Assembly (NCBI GenBank): GCA_031550405.1
Contig: JAVBOP010000123.1
Location: 1 to 18,276 of the forward strand
Direction of reading: 5' to 3'
Length of the DNA: 18,276 nt
From: JAVBOP01 sp031550405
GTDB lineage: Bacteria > Bacteroidota > Ignavibacteria > Kapaibacteriales > UBA2268
Shown here: positions 1 through 7,171 of the stretch, one piece after another
Layout: each line of letters starts with the position of its first letter
Numbering within the stretch: position 1 is the first letter of the stretch
The notes under the pieces: model-generated
Told to the model about the DNA's origin: nothing
Database searches by the model: none
What the model saw: only the letters and a program-made list of their open reading frames with translations
Made by a program: the position numbers and the translations under genes

Positions 1-231
1 TTACCAAAAGTGTCCTACAATTCGAAGTGGGGATAATTGGGCAAAATAATATGCTTGATTGTCTGGAAGTTATATTTACTGAATCATCTAAAACAAGCAC
101 GATTTTTATGAAAAATATTTTTTAGAGTGAAAGCTGGGCTAGGTTATAAATTAGAAGCCCTCAGGTTCAGCGAGCCACCGGGATAGCATTAGGATTTCTG
201 AATTTTTTTTAATAATCTGTATGCAGGTATG
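1..231. other. Left-end stretch without a recognisable gene
   Basis: I see no coding region here: all frames are interrupted and the only longer frame, on the minus strand over 189-404, lies antisense to the uvrA start. No tRNA cloverleaf could be drawn. It probably holds the 3' flank of a gene outside the window, because a terminator follows at 232-260. Confidence 0.5.
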
Positions 232-260
232 AAAGGCAATAGTTGTGTTGCCTTTTTTTT
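232..260 (+). terminator. Intrinsic terminator upstream of uvrA
   Basis: An 8-bp perfect stem, AAAGGCAA (232-239) and TTGCCTTT (248-255), encloses an 8-nt loop and runs into eight T residues (253-260). This is a textbook rho-independent terminator. It would end transcription from a gene left of the window. It overlaps the in-frame ATG at 229, which argues that this ATG is not the uvrA start. Confidence 0.75.
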
Positions 261-269
261 GTATCTTTG
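243..269 (+). promoter_or_regulatory. uvrA promoter, Bacteroidota type
   Basis: TATCTTTG at 262-269 fits the Bacteroidota -7 consensus TAnnTTTG exactly. A TTG at 243-245 could serve as the -33 element, but its 16-nt spacing is shorter than usual. The predicted transcript would start near 275, about 15-20 nt before the ATG at 292. The box lies directly after the T tract of the preceding terminator. Confidence 0.6.
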
Positions 270-291
270 CAGGGAATTATCTTCGCCGTAT

Positions 292-3105
292 ATGAAACAA
301 GTGAATAAACAAAGCCCGAGCGCCAGACATATATCAATTAAACACGCTAACCACAATAATCTTAAAGATATTAGCATCGATATTCCAAGAAATAAACTGA
401 CCATAATTACCGGACTTTCGGGTTCGGGTAAATCGACATTGGCATTCGATACGCTCTATGCGGAAGGGCAGCGCCGCTTTGTCGAGTCGCTTTCTGCGTA
501 TGCACGCCAATTTTTGGAGCGTATGGGCAAACCGGATGTGGAATCCATCACAGGCTTGCCGCCGGCAATATCTATTGAGCAGAAATCGCCGCCCAGAAAT
601 ACCCGCTCAACGGTCGGCACGGCAACGGAGATATACGACTATATTCGCGCTTTGTATGCTCGATTGGGCGTTACTGTATGCAAGAAATGCGGTAAAACAG
701 TGAAGCAGGAAACACCGGATCATATTGTTCAGGAGATATTAAGCAATGAGGAAAATGAAAAAATATTCATTTTATTCTCGCTAAAACCATCGATAACGGA
801 TGTCATCTCTGAACTTAAACGCTTGCAAAAGCTTGGCTTTAACCGTATAGTTACAGGCAGTTCCAATGAGATTATTGATATTAATGAAGCAGATATTCCG
901 AAAAAAATTCATGCTAATCAAATCGGAGTTTTAGTTGACAGAGTTGTTGTCAATCATGACAGGGAAAATATCACAAGGCTTATAGATTCCATAGAGTTAG
1001 CGCTGAATGCCGGATATGGCAGAATCACCGTGCGCAATATCACAAAAAACACCGAAACCAAATATAGCAATATCTTTGAATGTGCCAACTGCGATATAGT
1101 CTATGAAGTGCCTGAGCCGCGGCTTTTTGCATTCAACAACCCCAAAGGCGCCTGCCCATACTGCCAGGGATTGGGTACGGGCTTGAACTATAGCGAATCG
1201 CTTATTGTGCCTGACAAAACGCTTACTTTGGCGCGCAATGCAATACATCCGTTCCGCACTCCTTCAACTGCGGCGATGCTCAAATCCATGTTCGAGATGT
1301 GCGAGAATAATCATATCCCGCTGCATAAGCCGTACAAGGAATTAAGCGAGCAGGATAGAGACTGGATTTGGAACGGGAAGGACGACTATGTTGGTGTGCT
1401 GGGTTATTTCCGCCACCTTGAGGAAAAGAACTACAAGATTCAAAATAAGATTATTGCTGCAAAGTACAGGGAATTATCCGAATGCATTCACTGCAAAGGC
1501 TCGCGTATACGGACTGCCGCTCAATGCGTGTATGTTCATGGCAAGAACATTCCAGAAATTATCAACATGCCGATTGATGACCTGTGCCCGTTTATTGCCA
1601 ACCTGCCTATGAATGATTATGAAAAAAAAATTACCGAACCTATAATGGTGGAGCTTGTATCGCGCCTGAAAATGCTGCTCGATATAGGCGTGGGATATTT
1701 AACTGTTGCCCGACCAACTCAAACGCTTTCCGGCGGCGAATTCCAGCGGATTAATCTTGCAAAAGCTCTTGGTTCATCACTTGTCGGCACGTTATATATT
1801 CTGGATGAGCCAAGCATAGGCATGCACCCGCGCGATACCGGCAGGCTTATTGGCATACTGCACAAGCTCCGCAATTTGGGCAATACCATTATCGTTGTTG
1901 AACATGATATGGAGATTATATCCACTGCCGATTTTGTGATTGATATGGGCATTGGCGCCGGCATTAATGGCGGCAGCGTGGTATATTCCGGGGCGTTCGA
2001 CGGATTGCTTGAAAATAAGGATTCCCTTACTGCCAAATATTTTACAGGAGAGCTGCAGATTAATATGCCTGCCCGCAGGAATACCGCTCGCAATCCCAAA
2101 ATAACCATAACGGATATTTGCGAGAATAATCTCAAGATACCCAGAGTGGAGATACCGCTGCACTGCATGGCAGTTGTAACAGGCGTATCAGGCTCTGGCA
2201 AATCGACGCTTGTCCATAATGTGCTGTATCCCGCAATCACGTCGGCACAGGGCATTCCGATAGCTGATAAGAAGGTTGGCAAATTCGGCACGATCGATGG
2301 GTACGGGCATATTGCTGCCATACACATGGTCGACCAGACCCCGATTGGCCGCATGTCCCGTTCAACTCCCGCCACATATCTGAAAATTTTTGATTATATC
2401 AGGGAGACATTTGCTCAAACTCAGGCAGCCCGCCAGTTAGGATTGAAACCCGGCTTCTTTTCGTTCAATGTACCGGGCGGCGGACGCTGCGAAACCTGCG
2501 AAGGCGAAGGTTATGTTGATGTCGATATGCAGTTTTTGCCGGATGTAAGGGTACTATGCGAGGAATGCAACGGTAAGCGCTATAAAAAAGACGCACTTAA
2601 CATATTGTTCAGAGGCAAATCCATTGCAGATGTGCTTGATATGACAGCTGACGAGGCACTGTTTTTTTTCGATGGCATCAGCAAGGTAACTGGCAAGCTA
2701 AGCATATTAAATAAAATAGGCTTAGGGTATATAAAGCTTGGACAGTCAAGCTCTGTTATTTCTGGCGGCGAGGCGCAGCGCATTAAGCTCGCTGCCCATA
2801 TTGATGCAGCCAACAGCACCAACAACCTGTATATATTCGATGAACCGACCACAGGCTTGCATACGCACGATATCGCTAAGCTGTTATCTGCCATACAGTT
2901 ACTGGTAGATAGCGGCAGTAGCGCCTTAATAATAGAGCATAACCTGCACATTATTGCCGCCGCCGACCACATCATAGACTTGGGACCAGAGGCGGGCAAT
3001 TCCGGCGGAATGCTCACAGGCTGCGGCTCGCCAGCCCATATTGCAACGCTGAACACTCATACGGGTATTGCCATAAAGAATTTTTTAGCTGGACTTGCAA
3101 GATAG
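292..3105 (+). CDS. uvrA: Excinuclease ABC subunit A (UvrA)
   Basis: UvrA is the damage-sensing ATPase of nucleotide excision repair; it loads UvrB onto lesions in the cytoplasm. The 937-residue product has the family's usual length and its two ABC modules in order. Module one has Walker A GLSGSGKST at residues 41-49, a Cys-x2-Cys...Cys-x2-Cys zinc finger (CANC and CPYC), signature LSGGEFQR near 478 and Walker B YILDEPS near 503. Module two has Walker A GVSGSGKST near 630, a zinc finger with CETC near 734 and CEEC near 757, signature ISGGEAQR near 824 and IFDEPTTGLH. The open frame reaches back to an ATG at 229, but that lies inside a terminator and upstream of the -7 box. ATG 292 is therefore preferred, and homology begins just after it. 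Bacteroidota often carry more than one UvrA; which paralogue this is cannot be told here. Confidence 0.96.
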   Translation: MKQVNKQSPSARHISIKHANHNNLKDISIDIPRNKLTIITGLSGSGKSTLAFDTLYAEGQRRFVESLSAYARQFLERMGKPDVESITGLPPAISIEQKSPPRNTRSTVGTATEIYDYIRALYARLGVTVCKKCGKTVKQETPDHIVQEILSNEENEKIFILFSLKPSITDVISELKRLQKLGFNRIVTGSSNEIIDINEADIPKKIHANQIGVLVDRVVVNHDRENITRLIDSIELALNAGYGRITVRNITKNTETKYSNIFECANCDIVYEVPEPRLFAFNNPKGACPYCQGLGTGLNYSESLIVPDKTLTLARNAIHPFRTPSTAAMLKSMFEMCENNHIPLHKPYKELSEQDRDWIWNGKDDYVGVLGYFRHLEEKNYKIQNKIIAAKYRELSECIHCKGSRIRTAAQCVYVHGKNIPEIINMPIDDLCPFIANLPMNDYEKKITEPIMVELVSRLKMLLDIGVGYLTVARPTQTLSGGEFQRINLAKALGSSLVGTLYILDEPSIGMHPRDTGRLIGILHKLRNLGNTIIVVEHDMEIISTADFVIDMGIGAGINGGSVVYSGAFDGLLENKDSLTAKYFTGELQINMPARRNTARNPKITITDICENNLKIPRVEIPLHCMAVVTGVSGSGKSTLVHNVLYPAITSAQGIPIADKKVGKFGTIDGYGHIAAIHMVDQTPIGRMSRSTPATYLKIFDYIRETFAQTQAARQLGLKPGFFSFNVPGGGRCETCEGEGYVDVDMQFLPDVRVLCEECNGKRYKKDALNILFRGKSIADVLDMTADEALFFFDGISKVTGKLSILNKIGLGYIKLGQSSSVISGGEAQRIKLAAHIDAANSTNNLYIFDEPTTGLHTHDIAKLLSAIQLLVDSGSSALIIEHNLHIIAAADHIIDLGPEAGNSGGMLTGCGSPAHIATLNTHTGIAIKNFLAGLAR

Positions 3106-3202
3106 CCAGTCAGCATTGGCCATCCCACCGCTTCAAAGGCAAATTATAGTATATTAATAAATTTTTAATAATGGATGTGGAATATATTCAACTTATCAGT
3201 TG

Positions 3203-3227
3203 GTATGTATACTGCATGTAGACATAC
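3203..3227. other. Imperfect hairpin in the uvrA downstream gap
   Basis: GTATGTATAC (3203-3212) pairs with GTAGACATAC (3218-3227) with one mismatch around a 5-nt loop. No T tract follows, so it is not a clear intrinsic terminator. It could be an RNA 3' end structure for uvrA or a binding palindrome. Its function is unknown. Confidence 0.35.
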
Positions 3228-3285
3228 ACCTTGCCGAGCCTGCATCTCAATACGGCACATGGTCATTTCAAATTTATTATAATGG

Positions 3286-3317
3286 TTTTGAAAAATGACA
3301 GGGGAGTGTGTATTTTG
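3286..3317 (+). promoter_or_regulatory. Candidate promoter of the IgGFc/T9SS protein gene
   Basis: TTTTG (3286-3290) is followed after exactly 20 nt by TATTTTG (3311-3317). Spacing and order fit the Bacteroidota -33/-7 promoter, but the -7 box is one base short of TAnnTTTG. It lies about 40 nt before the ATG at 3357, so a start downstream of it is consistent, whereas the more upstream in-frame codon at 3231 is not. Confidence 0.45.
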
Positions 3318-3356
3318 ATTTTTTTTGTTATTTTAGAGGAAAAGGAGACCATAACT

Positions 3357-5771
3357 ATGAAAAAATTATATGCTATAATCACTGCTTGCATGCTTGTGCT
3401 TGTGCTTGTGCCGCTCCAAATGCAGGCACAGGAAGAGTTTGATTCCGAAGGCAAAGACTTCTGGTTTACGTTTATGCCCAACTGGCATAACAAATATTAC
3501 TATGATGATATAGCGCACCAATATGGCGGCGGTAGCTGGACAACCGACTCTATTTATGTATTCATTACATCTGAATTTGCAACTAAAGGCACAATAACCT
3601 ATAACAAGGTGGTGGATGGGGTTTATAAGCCGTTTACGCATAATTTCATTATAAGCCAGCCTAACGAAATTCATAAATTTGCTTTGCATTACTACTATTG
3701 CGCTTTGTTGGGCTTTAATGAAAGTGGTTATATAACAGGCAGTAATAATGACAACGAAACAATCACCCGCAAATCCTTTCACGTGCAGGCTGAAGATCCC
3801 GTTACGGTTTATGCTCTGGATAATGCCGAGCTGTCCGCCGAAGCATGTGTTGTATTGCCAACTCCAGCATTAGGCAAGGAATATTATGTACTCGCCTATA
3901 ACTCCCACCGGTACACAGGAATTTCAAAGGAATCATCAACGCCGTCGCAGATGGCAATAGTTGGCACTGAAGACAACACACATGTTACGGTCAAGCCTTC
4001 ATGCGCAACGCTAAAACATGGTATGCAGCTGCAAAATATAACCTTAAACAAAGGCGATGTATACCTGATACAGGCTGATGCAGTTGATAATGATGAATCC
4101 AGCAATGACTTATCCGGTACATACATACAGGCTGACAAAAATATAGCGGTATTTGCCGGACAGCAGCGGGCAGCAGTACCTGTACCACAGTTTTCCACTC
4201 TGTCGCGCGATTGCCTTATTGAGCAGCTTATACCTGTCCATACATGGGGCAAAAATGCCATAATAACGCCGTTTGTCATCTCGCCCCAATCTGTATCTAC
4301 AGGTTATAGCGATTTTTACAGGATTATAGCATCCAAAGACAATACTATGATTATAGTCAATGGTACGCATGTCGAAACGCTGAATGCCGGCGAACTGTAT
4401 CAGGCAAAGCTGATTCCGGCACTGATTACCTCAAACAAGCCTATAATGGTAGCACAATACAAGGTATCCGGTCCCTCGTCAGGCGGAACCCCTGTTAGCG
4501 ATCCGCTCATGCTCATAGTGCCGCCCGTTGAGCAGTATAAGGAAAAGTATAACGTCATAAGTCCAAACTCGACGATAAGTGAATCCAAAGGCTCGTCCAA
4601 GGTTATATTTGTTGAGCATTACCTGACCATAGCAGCGCCGGATACGAGCCTGAATAATGTATATTTAGACAACACATTGATTCCGGCAAGCGATTTCATA
4701 TCCATTCCGGGCTCTACGTTTTCTTATGTGCAAAAAAAGGTTCAATCAGGCGGGCATAAAATCACCTCAAATGCAGGCATATCCGTCCAGATATATGGCT
4801 ATGGGCAGGCGATATCCTACGGCTATCTTGGCGGTATGACCTTCAATGATGTGGAAAAGGAGAAGATAACGTACACGGTAGATTCCTGTGCTACTGACGC
4901 TTTGTGGGGATATAAGGAAATATTCAGCTCTGGCATTAAATCATACAGTATTGATTCGGCTGTTAATTGCAATATTTATGAATTATTATTCATAAATAAG
5001 AAGCTGGAGCTGAAAATTGATAAGATAGATGCAGCACAGAATGCCTATTTTTCAATTAAAATCATTGATATATACAATGAAGAGAGGATAATCTCGGATT
5101 CCATAGTTACATTGCAATTGGAAATCAGCGGTATTCCCAACAATACGCTTGACTTTGGCGAGTGCACAATAGGCGCTGCGGCATGCAAGCCGTTCCATAT
5201 AATCAATAACAATCAGAAGGACATCGAAGTCAATTACAGTGATATTATTTTCTCGCAAAAAATCAATTTTACCGTTGCTGCCGCCGACTTCCCAATCATC
5301 ATTCCACCTGGCGATTCTGGCAAAATAAATGTATATTACATGCCGACTTATTCGGGCGGAAAAACGCAGAATATCGACCATGATACGCTACTGCTTCCCA
5401 TATACTGCTCTAAAACTTTTGTGCTGCAAGGCACGCCAGCTGCGGATACCATACTGCTTAATACCAAGTGTGATGTGCCGATACGCCTTATTGCCGATTC
5501 GATTGCAACCGCCGTTTCCATACCGGCTGTTTACCCTAATCCTGTTGTAGAGCAAGGGGTTTACAAATTTTCAGTTGCAAATGATGATAATGTTTATATA
5601 TTCATTACCAACCAAACGGGTCAAATATCGGAAGTGCTTGTAAACAGCAGGCTTGCAAAAGGTCAGTATGAAATATTGCTGCCAACAGACAGGTTCCCGA
5701 GCGGCAGCTATTTTATAAAACTAATTTCTACCGCTCAAAAAAGCATAACCAAACTCCTGATACAAAAATAG
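3357..5771 (+). CDS. Secreted IgGFc-binding-domain protein with T9SS sorting tail
   Basis: The 804-residue product appears exported and cell-surface or secreted. Residues 1-25 form a signal peptide (MKKLYAI..., hydrophobic core, ending QMQAQ). A GKDFWFTFMPN motif (32-42) opens the mature part. Residues about 170-495 match the IgGFc-binding N-terminal-like domain seen in many T9SS substrates, with repeated EDNT, LSGTYIQADKNIAVFAG and YRIIASKDNT segments. Residues about 596-692 look like an ASPM-SPD-2-Hydin/choice-of-anchor immunoglobulin-like fold (LDFGECTIG...). Residues 725-804 are a type A T9SS C-terminal sorting domain, beginning VYPNPV and ending with short beta strands and SITKLLIQK. The start at 3357 is chosen because it gives the signal peptide and follows the purine-rich GAGGAAAAGGAG. 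The ligand is unknown; 'IgG binding' is only a family name. Confidence 0.85.
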   Translation: MKKLYAIITACMLVLVLVPLQMQAQEEFDSEGKDFWFTFMPNWHNKYYYDDIAHQYGGGSWTTDSIYVFITSEFATKGTITYNKVVDGVYKPFTHNFIISQPNEIHKFALHYYYCALLGFNESGYITGSNNDNETITRKSFHVQAEDPVTVYALDNAELSAEACVVLPTPALGKEYYVLAYNSHRYTGISKESSTPSQMAIVGTEDNTHVTVKPSCATLKHGMQLQNITLNKGDVYLIQADAVDNDESSNDLSGTYIQADKNIAVFAGQQRAAVPVPQFSTLSRDCLIEQLIPVHTWGKNAIITPFVISPQSVSTGYSDFYRIIASKDNTMIIVNGTHVETLNAGELYQAKLIPALITSNKPIMVAQYKVSGPSSGGTPVSDPLMLIVPPVEQYKEKYNVISPNSTISESKGSSKVIFVEHYLTIAAPDTSLNNVYLDNTLIPASDFISIPGSTFSYVQKKVQSGGHKITSNAGISVQIYGYGQAISYGYLGGMTFNDVEKEKITYTVDSCATDALWGYKEIFSSGIKSYSIDSAVNCNIYELLFINKKLELKIDKIDAAQNAYFSIKIIDIYNEERIISDSIVTLQLEISGIPNNTLDFGECTIGAAACKPFHIINNNQKDIEVNYSDIIFSQKINFTVAAADFPIIIPPGDSGKINVYYMPTYSGGKTQNIDHDTLLLPIYCSKTFVLQGTPAADTILLNTKCDVPIRLIADSIATAVSIPAVYPNPVVEQGVYKFSVANDDNVYIFITNQTGQISEVLVNSRLAKGQYEILLPTDRFPSGSYFIKLISTAQKSITKLLIQK

Positions 5772-5793
5772 TTAGCCATACTGCATTGTATAA

Positions 5794-5818
5794 ATAATAA
5801 ATCATAATTTATTATGAT
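5794..5818. other. AT-rich inverted repeat after the T9SS gene
   Basis: Two overlapping perfect hairpins can form: ATAATAAAT/ATTTATTAT (5794-5802 and 5807-5815), or ATCATAAT/ATTATGAT (5801-5808 and 5811-5818). It lies 22 nt after the stop codon at 5771. It may help end or protect the transcript, but it is weak because it is purely AT-rich. Confidence 0.3.
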
Positions 5819-5857
5819 ATGGTATCGAAAAATAGCTGCATCGCGGTCGACATTAAG

Positions 5858-5885
5858 CCAGCCGCTAATTTGCATAGCGGACTGG
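5858..5885. other. Strong GC-containing hairpin of unknown role
   Basis: CCAG-CCGCTA (5858-5867) pairs with TAGCGG-A-CTGG (5875-5885), giving a 10-bp stem with a single bulged A and a 7-nt loop. No T tract follows. Its position just outside the accessory region makes it a possible recombination or RNA-processing structure, but nothing decides this. Confidence 0.4.
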
Positions 5886-5938
5886 AATTCGCACAAATTA
5901 TCAAAAAATATTCATAATTCTATCGGCAACTATATATT

Positions 5939-5967
5939 CCAGCTGCATATAAAAGCAGCTGGTTTTT
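5939..5967 (+). terminator. Intrinsic terminator
   Basis: A perfect 8-bp stem CCAGCTGC (5939-5946) / GCAGCTGG (5955-5962) with an 8-nt loop is followed by TTTTT (5963-5967). It would stop readthrough from the T9SS-substrate gene, although it lies about 170 nt past that gene's stop. It insulates the accessory region downstream. Confidence 0.7.
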
Positions 5968-5969
5968 CG

Positions 5970-5977
5970 TATATTTG
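5970..5977 (+). promoter_or_regulatory. Candidate -7 box facing the accessory genes
   Basis: TATATTTG matches TAnnTTTG exactly and sits three nt after the terminator T tract. No convincing -33 TTG lies about 20 nt upstream. If active, it would transcribe across the repeat at 5991-6029 into the gene at 6089. Confidence 0.35.
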
Positions 5978-5990
5978 ATGTTTAAATAAG

Positions 5991-6029
5991 CAAACCTGCT
6001 CGCAAAGCAGCTGTGGGAACGTTAGGGAA
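5991..6029 (+). repeat. Cassette-end-like direct repeat, copy A
   Basis: This 39-bp sequence contains CTGCTCGCAAAGCAGC (a small hairpin CTGCT/AGCAG) and ends CGTTAGGGA. It aligns base for base, with one gap and about eight substitutions, to copy B at 6702-6738. The two copies bracket exactly one gene on the same strand. The terminal GTTAGGG resembles the integron attC R' core GTTRRRY, with a mismatch at the last base. An attachment-site reading is inference. Confidence 0.5.
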
Positions 6030-6088
6030 CTATTGGGGGATAGTGCTCATATAAAAAACAATGAATGAATAATTTAAAATAAAGAACA

Positions 6089-6595
6089 ATGAACATGAAA
6101 AAAAATTTTTTGATGACAATTATTTCTATTTTATTTCTTAATAGTAAATCCTTTTGCCAAGATATAGAGAAATTCAATTTGAATTATATTGCTTCAGACT
6201 ATATTGATACAATTGATAAAAAAAGTGTATTTGTAGTATTAGCAGCTATACCCATAAATGAAAAGGATTTTCCTCCTGTGTTAAGTATGAAATTTACTTA
6301 TAAAATCAATGATGAAACTTCTGAAACTATACTTGACATAATGAATCAAAAGGAAAAGAAAGTATCAGTCGTTGTTTATGGAAATGAAGTAAATGAGAAA
6401 GCACCTAAAGTGTATGAATTAATAAAGGATAGAATTGATTTAAATCCTAAAAAAAAAGTTATGCTTTTGGGATTTAGGTTAGAAAATATTTCAGATGACC
6501 CTATTGAGCATTTGACCATAAAATATGGTTTATGGGAGAAAAAAAATCAAAATAAAAGAGATGAAAAGACTTTTGAATTTAATATAAATGATTGA
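6089..6595 (+). CDS. Small exported protein of unknown function
   Basis: I do not recognise this 168-residue protein. The N-terminus MNMKKNFLMTIISILFLNSK followed by SFCQ is a signal peptide; cleavage before Gln is common in Bacteroidota. The cysteine is not in a good lipobox because Phe precedes it. The mature part has alternating hydrophobic stretches suggesting beta strands (VFVVLAAIPI, VSVVVYGNEV, KVMLLGFRLENI, HLTIKYGLWE) and a charged C-terminal tail. A start at the second Met (6095) is equally possible. The gene is very AT-rich compared with uvrA and bamA and is the only gene between repeat copies A and B. This is typical of a mobile gene cassette of unknown function. It has no catalytic motif I can name. 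Confidence 0.75.
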   Translation: MNMKKNFLMTIISILFLNSKSFCQDIEKFNLNYIASDYIDTIDKKSVFVVLAAIPINEKDFPPVLSMKFTYKINDETSETILDIMNQKEKKVSVVVYGNEVNEKAPKVYELIKDRIDLNPKKKVMLLGFRLENISDDPIEHLTIKYGLWEKKNQNKRDEKTFEFNIND

Positions 6596-6604
6596 TAAAA
6601 CAGC

Positions 6605-6738
6605 GTCTAGCTTGCGTCCTACCTGCAAGCGGGCTGAAATCGGTAATTGAACTTTTGCCGCCCGCTTCGGCTTTCGTCTCGGTGGATCGTGAAGCCGTCC
6701 GCAAGCCCGCTCGCAAGCAGCCGCCGGTCCGTTAGCGA
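6605..6738 (+). other. GC-rich imperfect palindrome, attC-like
   Basis: Right after the stop at 6595 the composition switches abruptly to GC-rich. Long-range complementarity exists: GCTTGCG (6610-6616) with CGCAAGC (6712-6718), and next to it AGCGGGCT (6628-6635) with AGCCCGCT (6704-6711), with an 11-nt bulge on the left arm. A competing pairing is AAGCGGGC (6627-6634) with GCCCGCTT (6660-6667). The left edge GTCTAGC (6605-6611) is one base from the R'' core RYYYAAC, and the right edge GTTAGCG (6731-6737) resembles R'. Length and position fit an integron attC, but the core sites are imperfect. Confidence 0.45.
6702..6738 (+). repeat. Cassette-end-like direct repeat, copy B
   Basis: Second copy of the repeat at 5991-6029, sharing CGCTCGCAAGCAGC-like and CGTTAG.GA segments. 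It forms the right end of the GC-rich palindrome. The distance between equivalent points of the two copies is about 710 bp, the size of a single-gene cassette. Confidence 0.5.
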
Positions 6739-6830
6739 CAAGCGAGGCAAACGGAACCATAAGCGCAGAATCGACAAGGCTGTGTTGAAAACTTTTTTAA
6801 TCCACGCCGAATAAAATCTGAATTATTTTT

Positions 6831-6870
6831 TATTTTTGCCAAAAAAAGTCAAAATACTTTTTGTCAAAAT
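6831..6870 (+). promoter_or_regulatory. Promoter and candidate operator of the XRE operon
   Basis: TATTTTTG (6831-6838) matches the TAnnTTTG -7 box. Just downstream a perfect 7-bp inverted repeat, AAAAAGT (6843-6849) / ACTTTTT (6856-6862), overlaps a direct repeat GTCAAAAT (6848-6855 and 6863-6870). Their position between the -7 box and the ATG at 6869 fits autoregulation by the XRE protein, which is inference. No clear -33 TTG was found. Confidence 0.45.
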
Positions 6871-7171
6871 GGAGAGTTTAGGTGATATTATACGAAAACT
6901 GCGAGAAGAAAAAGAGTTACCGTTGCGGACAGTAGCGGCTTATCTTGATATTGACCAAGCTATTCTGAGCCGAATGGAGCGTGGACAACGAAAACCCACC
7001 CGAGAACAGGTACTGAAACTTGCTGAATATTTCAACGTAAAGAAAGACGATTTGTTGATTGCTTGGTTGACAGACAAAGTGTTCTATGAAGTAGCCGATG
7101 AAGAAGTAGCCTTAAAAGCGTTAATGGTAGCCGATGAAAAAGTGAAGTATAATAAAACGAATGAGAAATAA
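6869..7171 (+). CDS. XRE-family transcriptional regulator (controller-like)
   Basis: This 100-residue cytoplasmic protein has a single Cro/C1-type helix-turn-helix over about residues 4-58: LGDIIRKLREEK, then TVAAYLDIDQAILSRMERGQ and KPTREQVLKLAEYF. It is followed by a short helical tail containing WLTDKVFYEV and EEVALKALMVADEKV. Regulators of this shape are common at the head of Bacteroidota restriction-modification loci. ATG 6869 is preferred over an in-frame TTG at 6836, because the latter lies within the -7 box. The stop codon TAA (7169-7171) shares its last A with the ATG of the ATPase, so translation is probably coupled. The likely role is repressing or timing expression of the ATPase and methylase. 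The target site is inferred to be the inverted repeat just upstream. Confidence 0.85.
   Translation: MESLGDIIRKLREEKELPLRTVAAYLDIDQAILSRMERGQRKPTREQVLKLAEYFNVKKDDLLIAWLTDKVFYEVADEEVALKALMVADEKVKYNKTNEK

Noticed and set aside
1..30. Possible IS end at the left edge of the window (AAAAGTGTCCTACAATTCG)
   Set aside because: No matching inverted end, target duplication or transposase is in view; the window edge prevents any test.
130..185. tRNA-like segment (GGTTCAGCGAGCC)
   Set aside because: No acceptor, D or anticodon stems could be matched around it.
1719..2375. 218-codon open frame on the minus strand inside uvrA
   Set aside because: It lies wholly antisense to conserved UvrA domains and shows no recognisable family; it is a shadow of the coding strand.
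2580..3056. 158-codon minus-strand open frame at the 3' end of uvrA
   Set aside because: Antisense to the second ABC signature and Walker B region of UvrA, with no independent promoter or homology.
5911..5927. Possible fourth copy of the 17-bp repeat (TCAAAAAATATTCATAA)
   Set aside because: It has two mismatches in a very AT-rich sequence and no accompanying hairpin; chance similarity is too likely.
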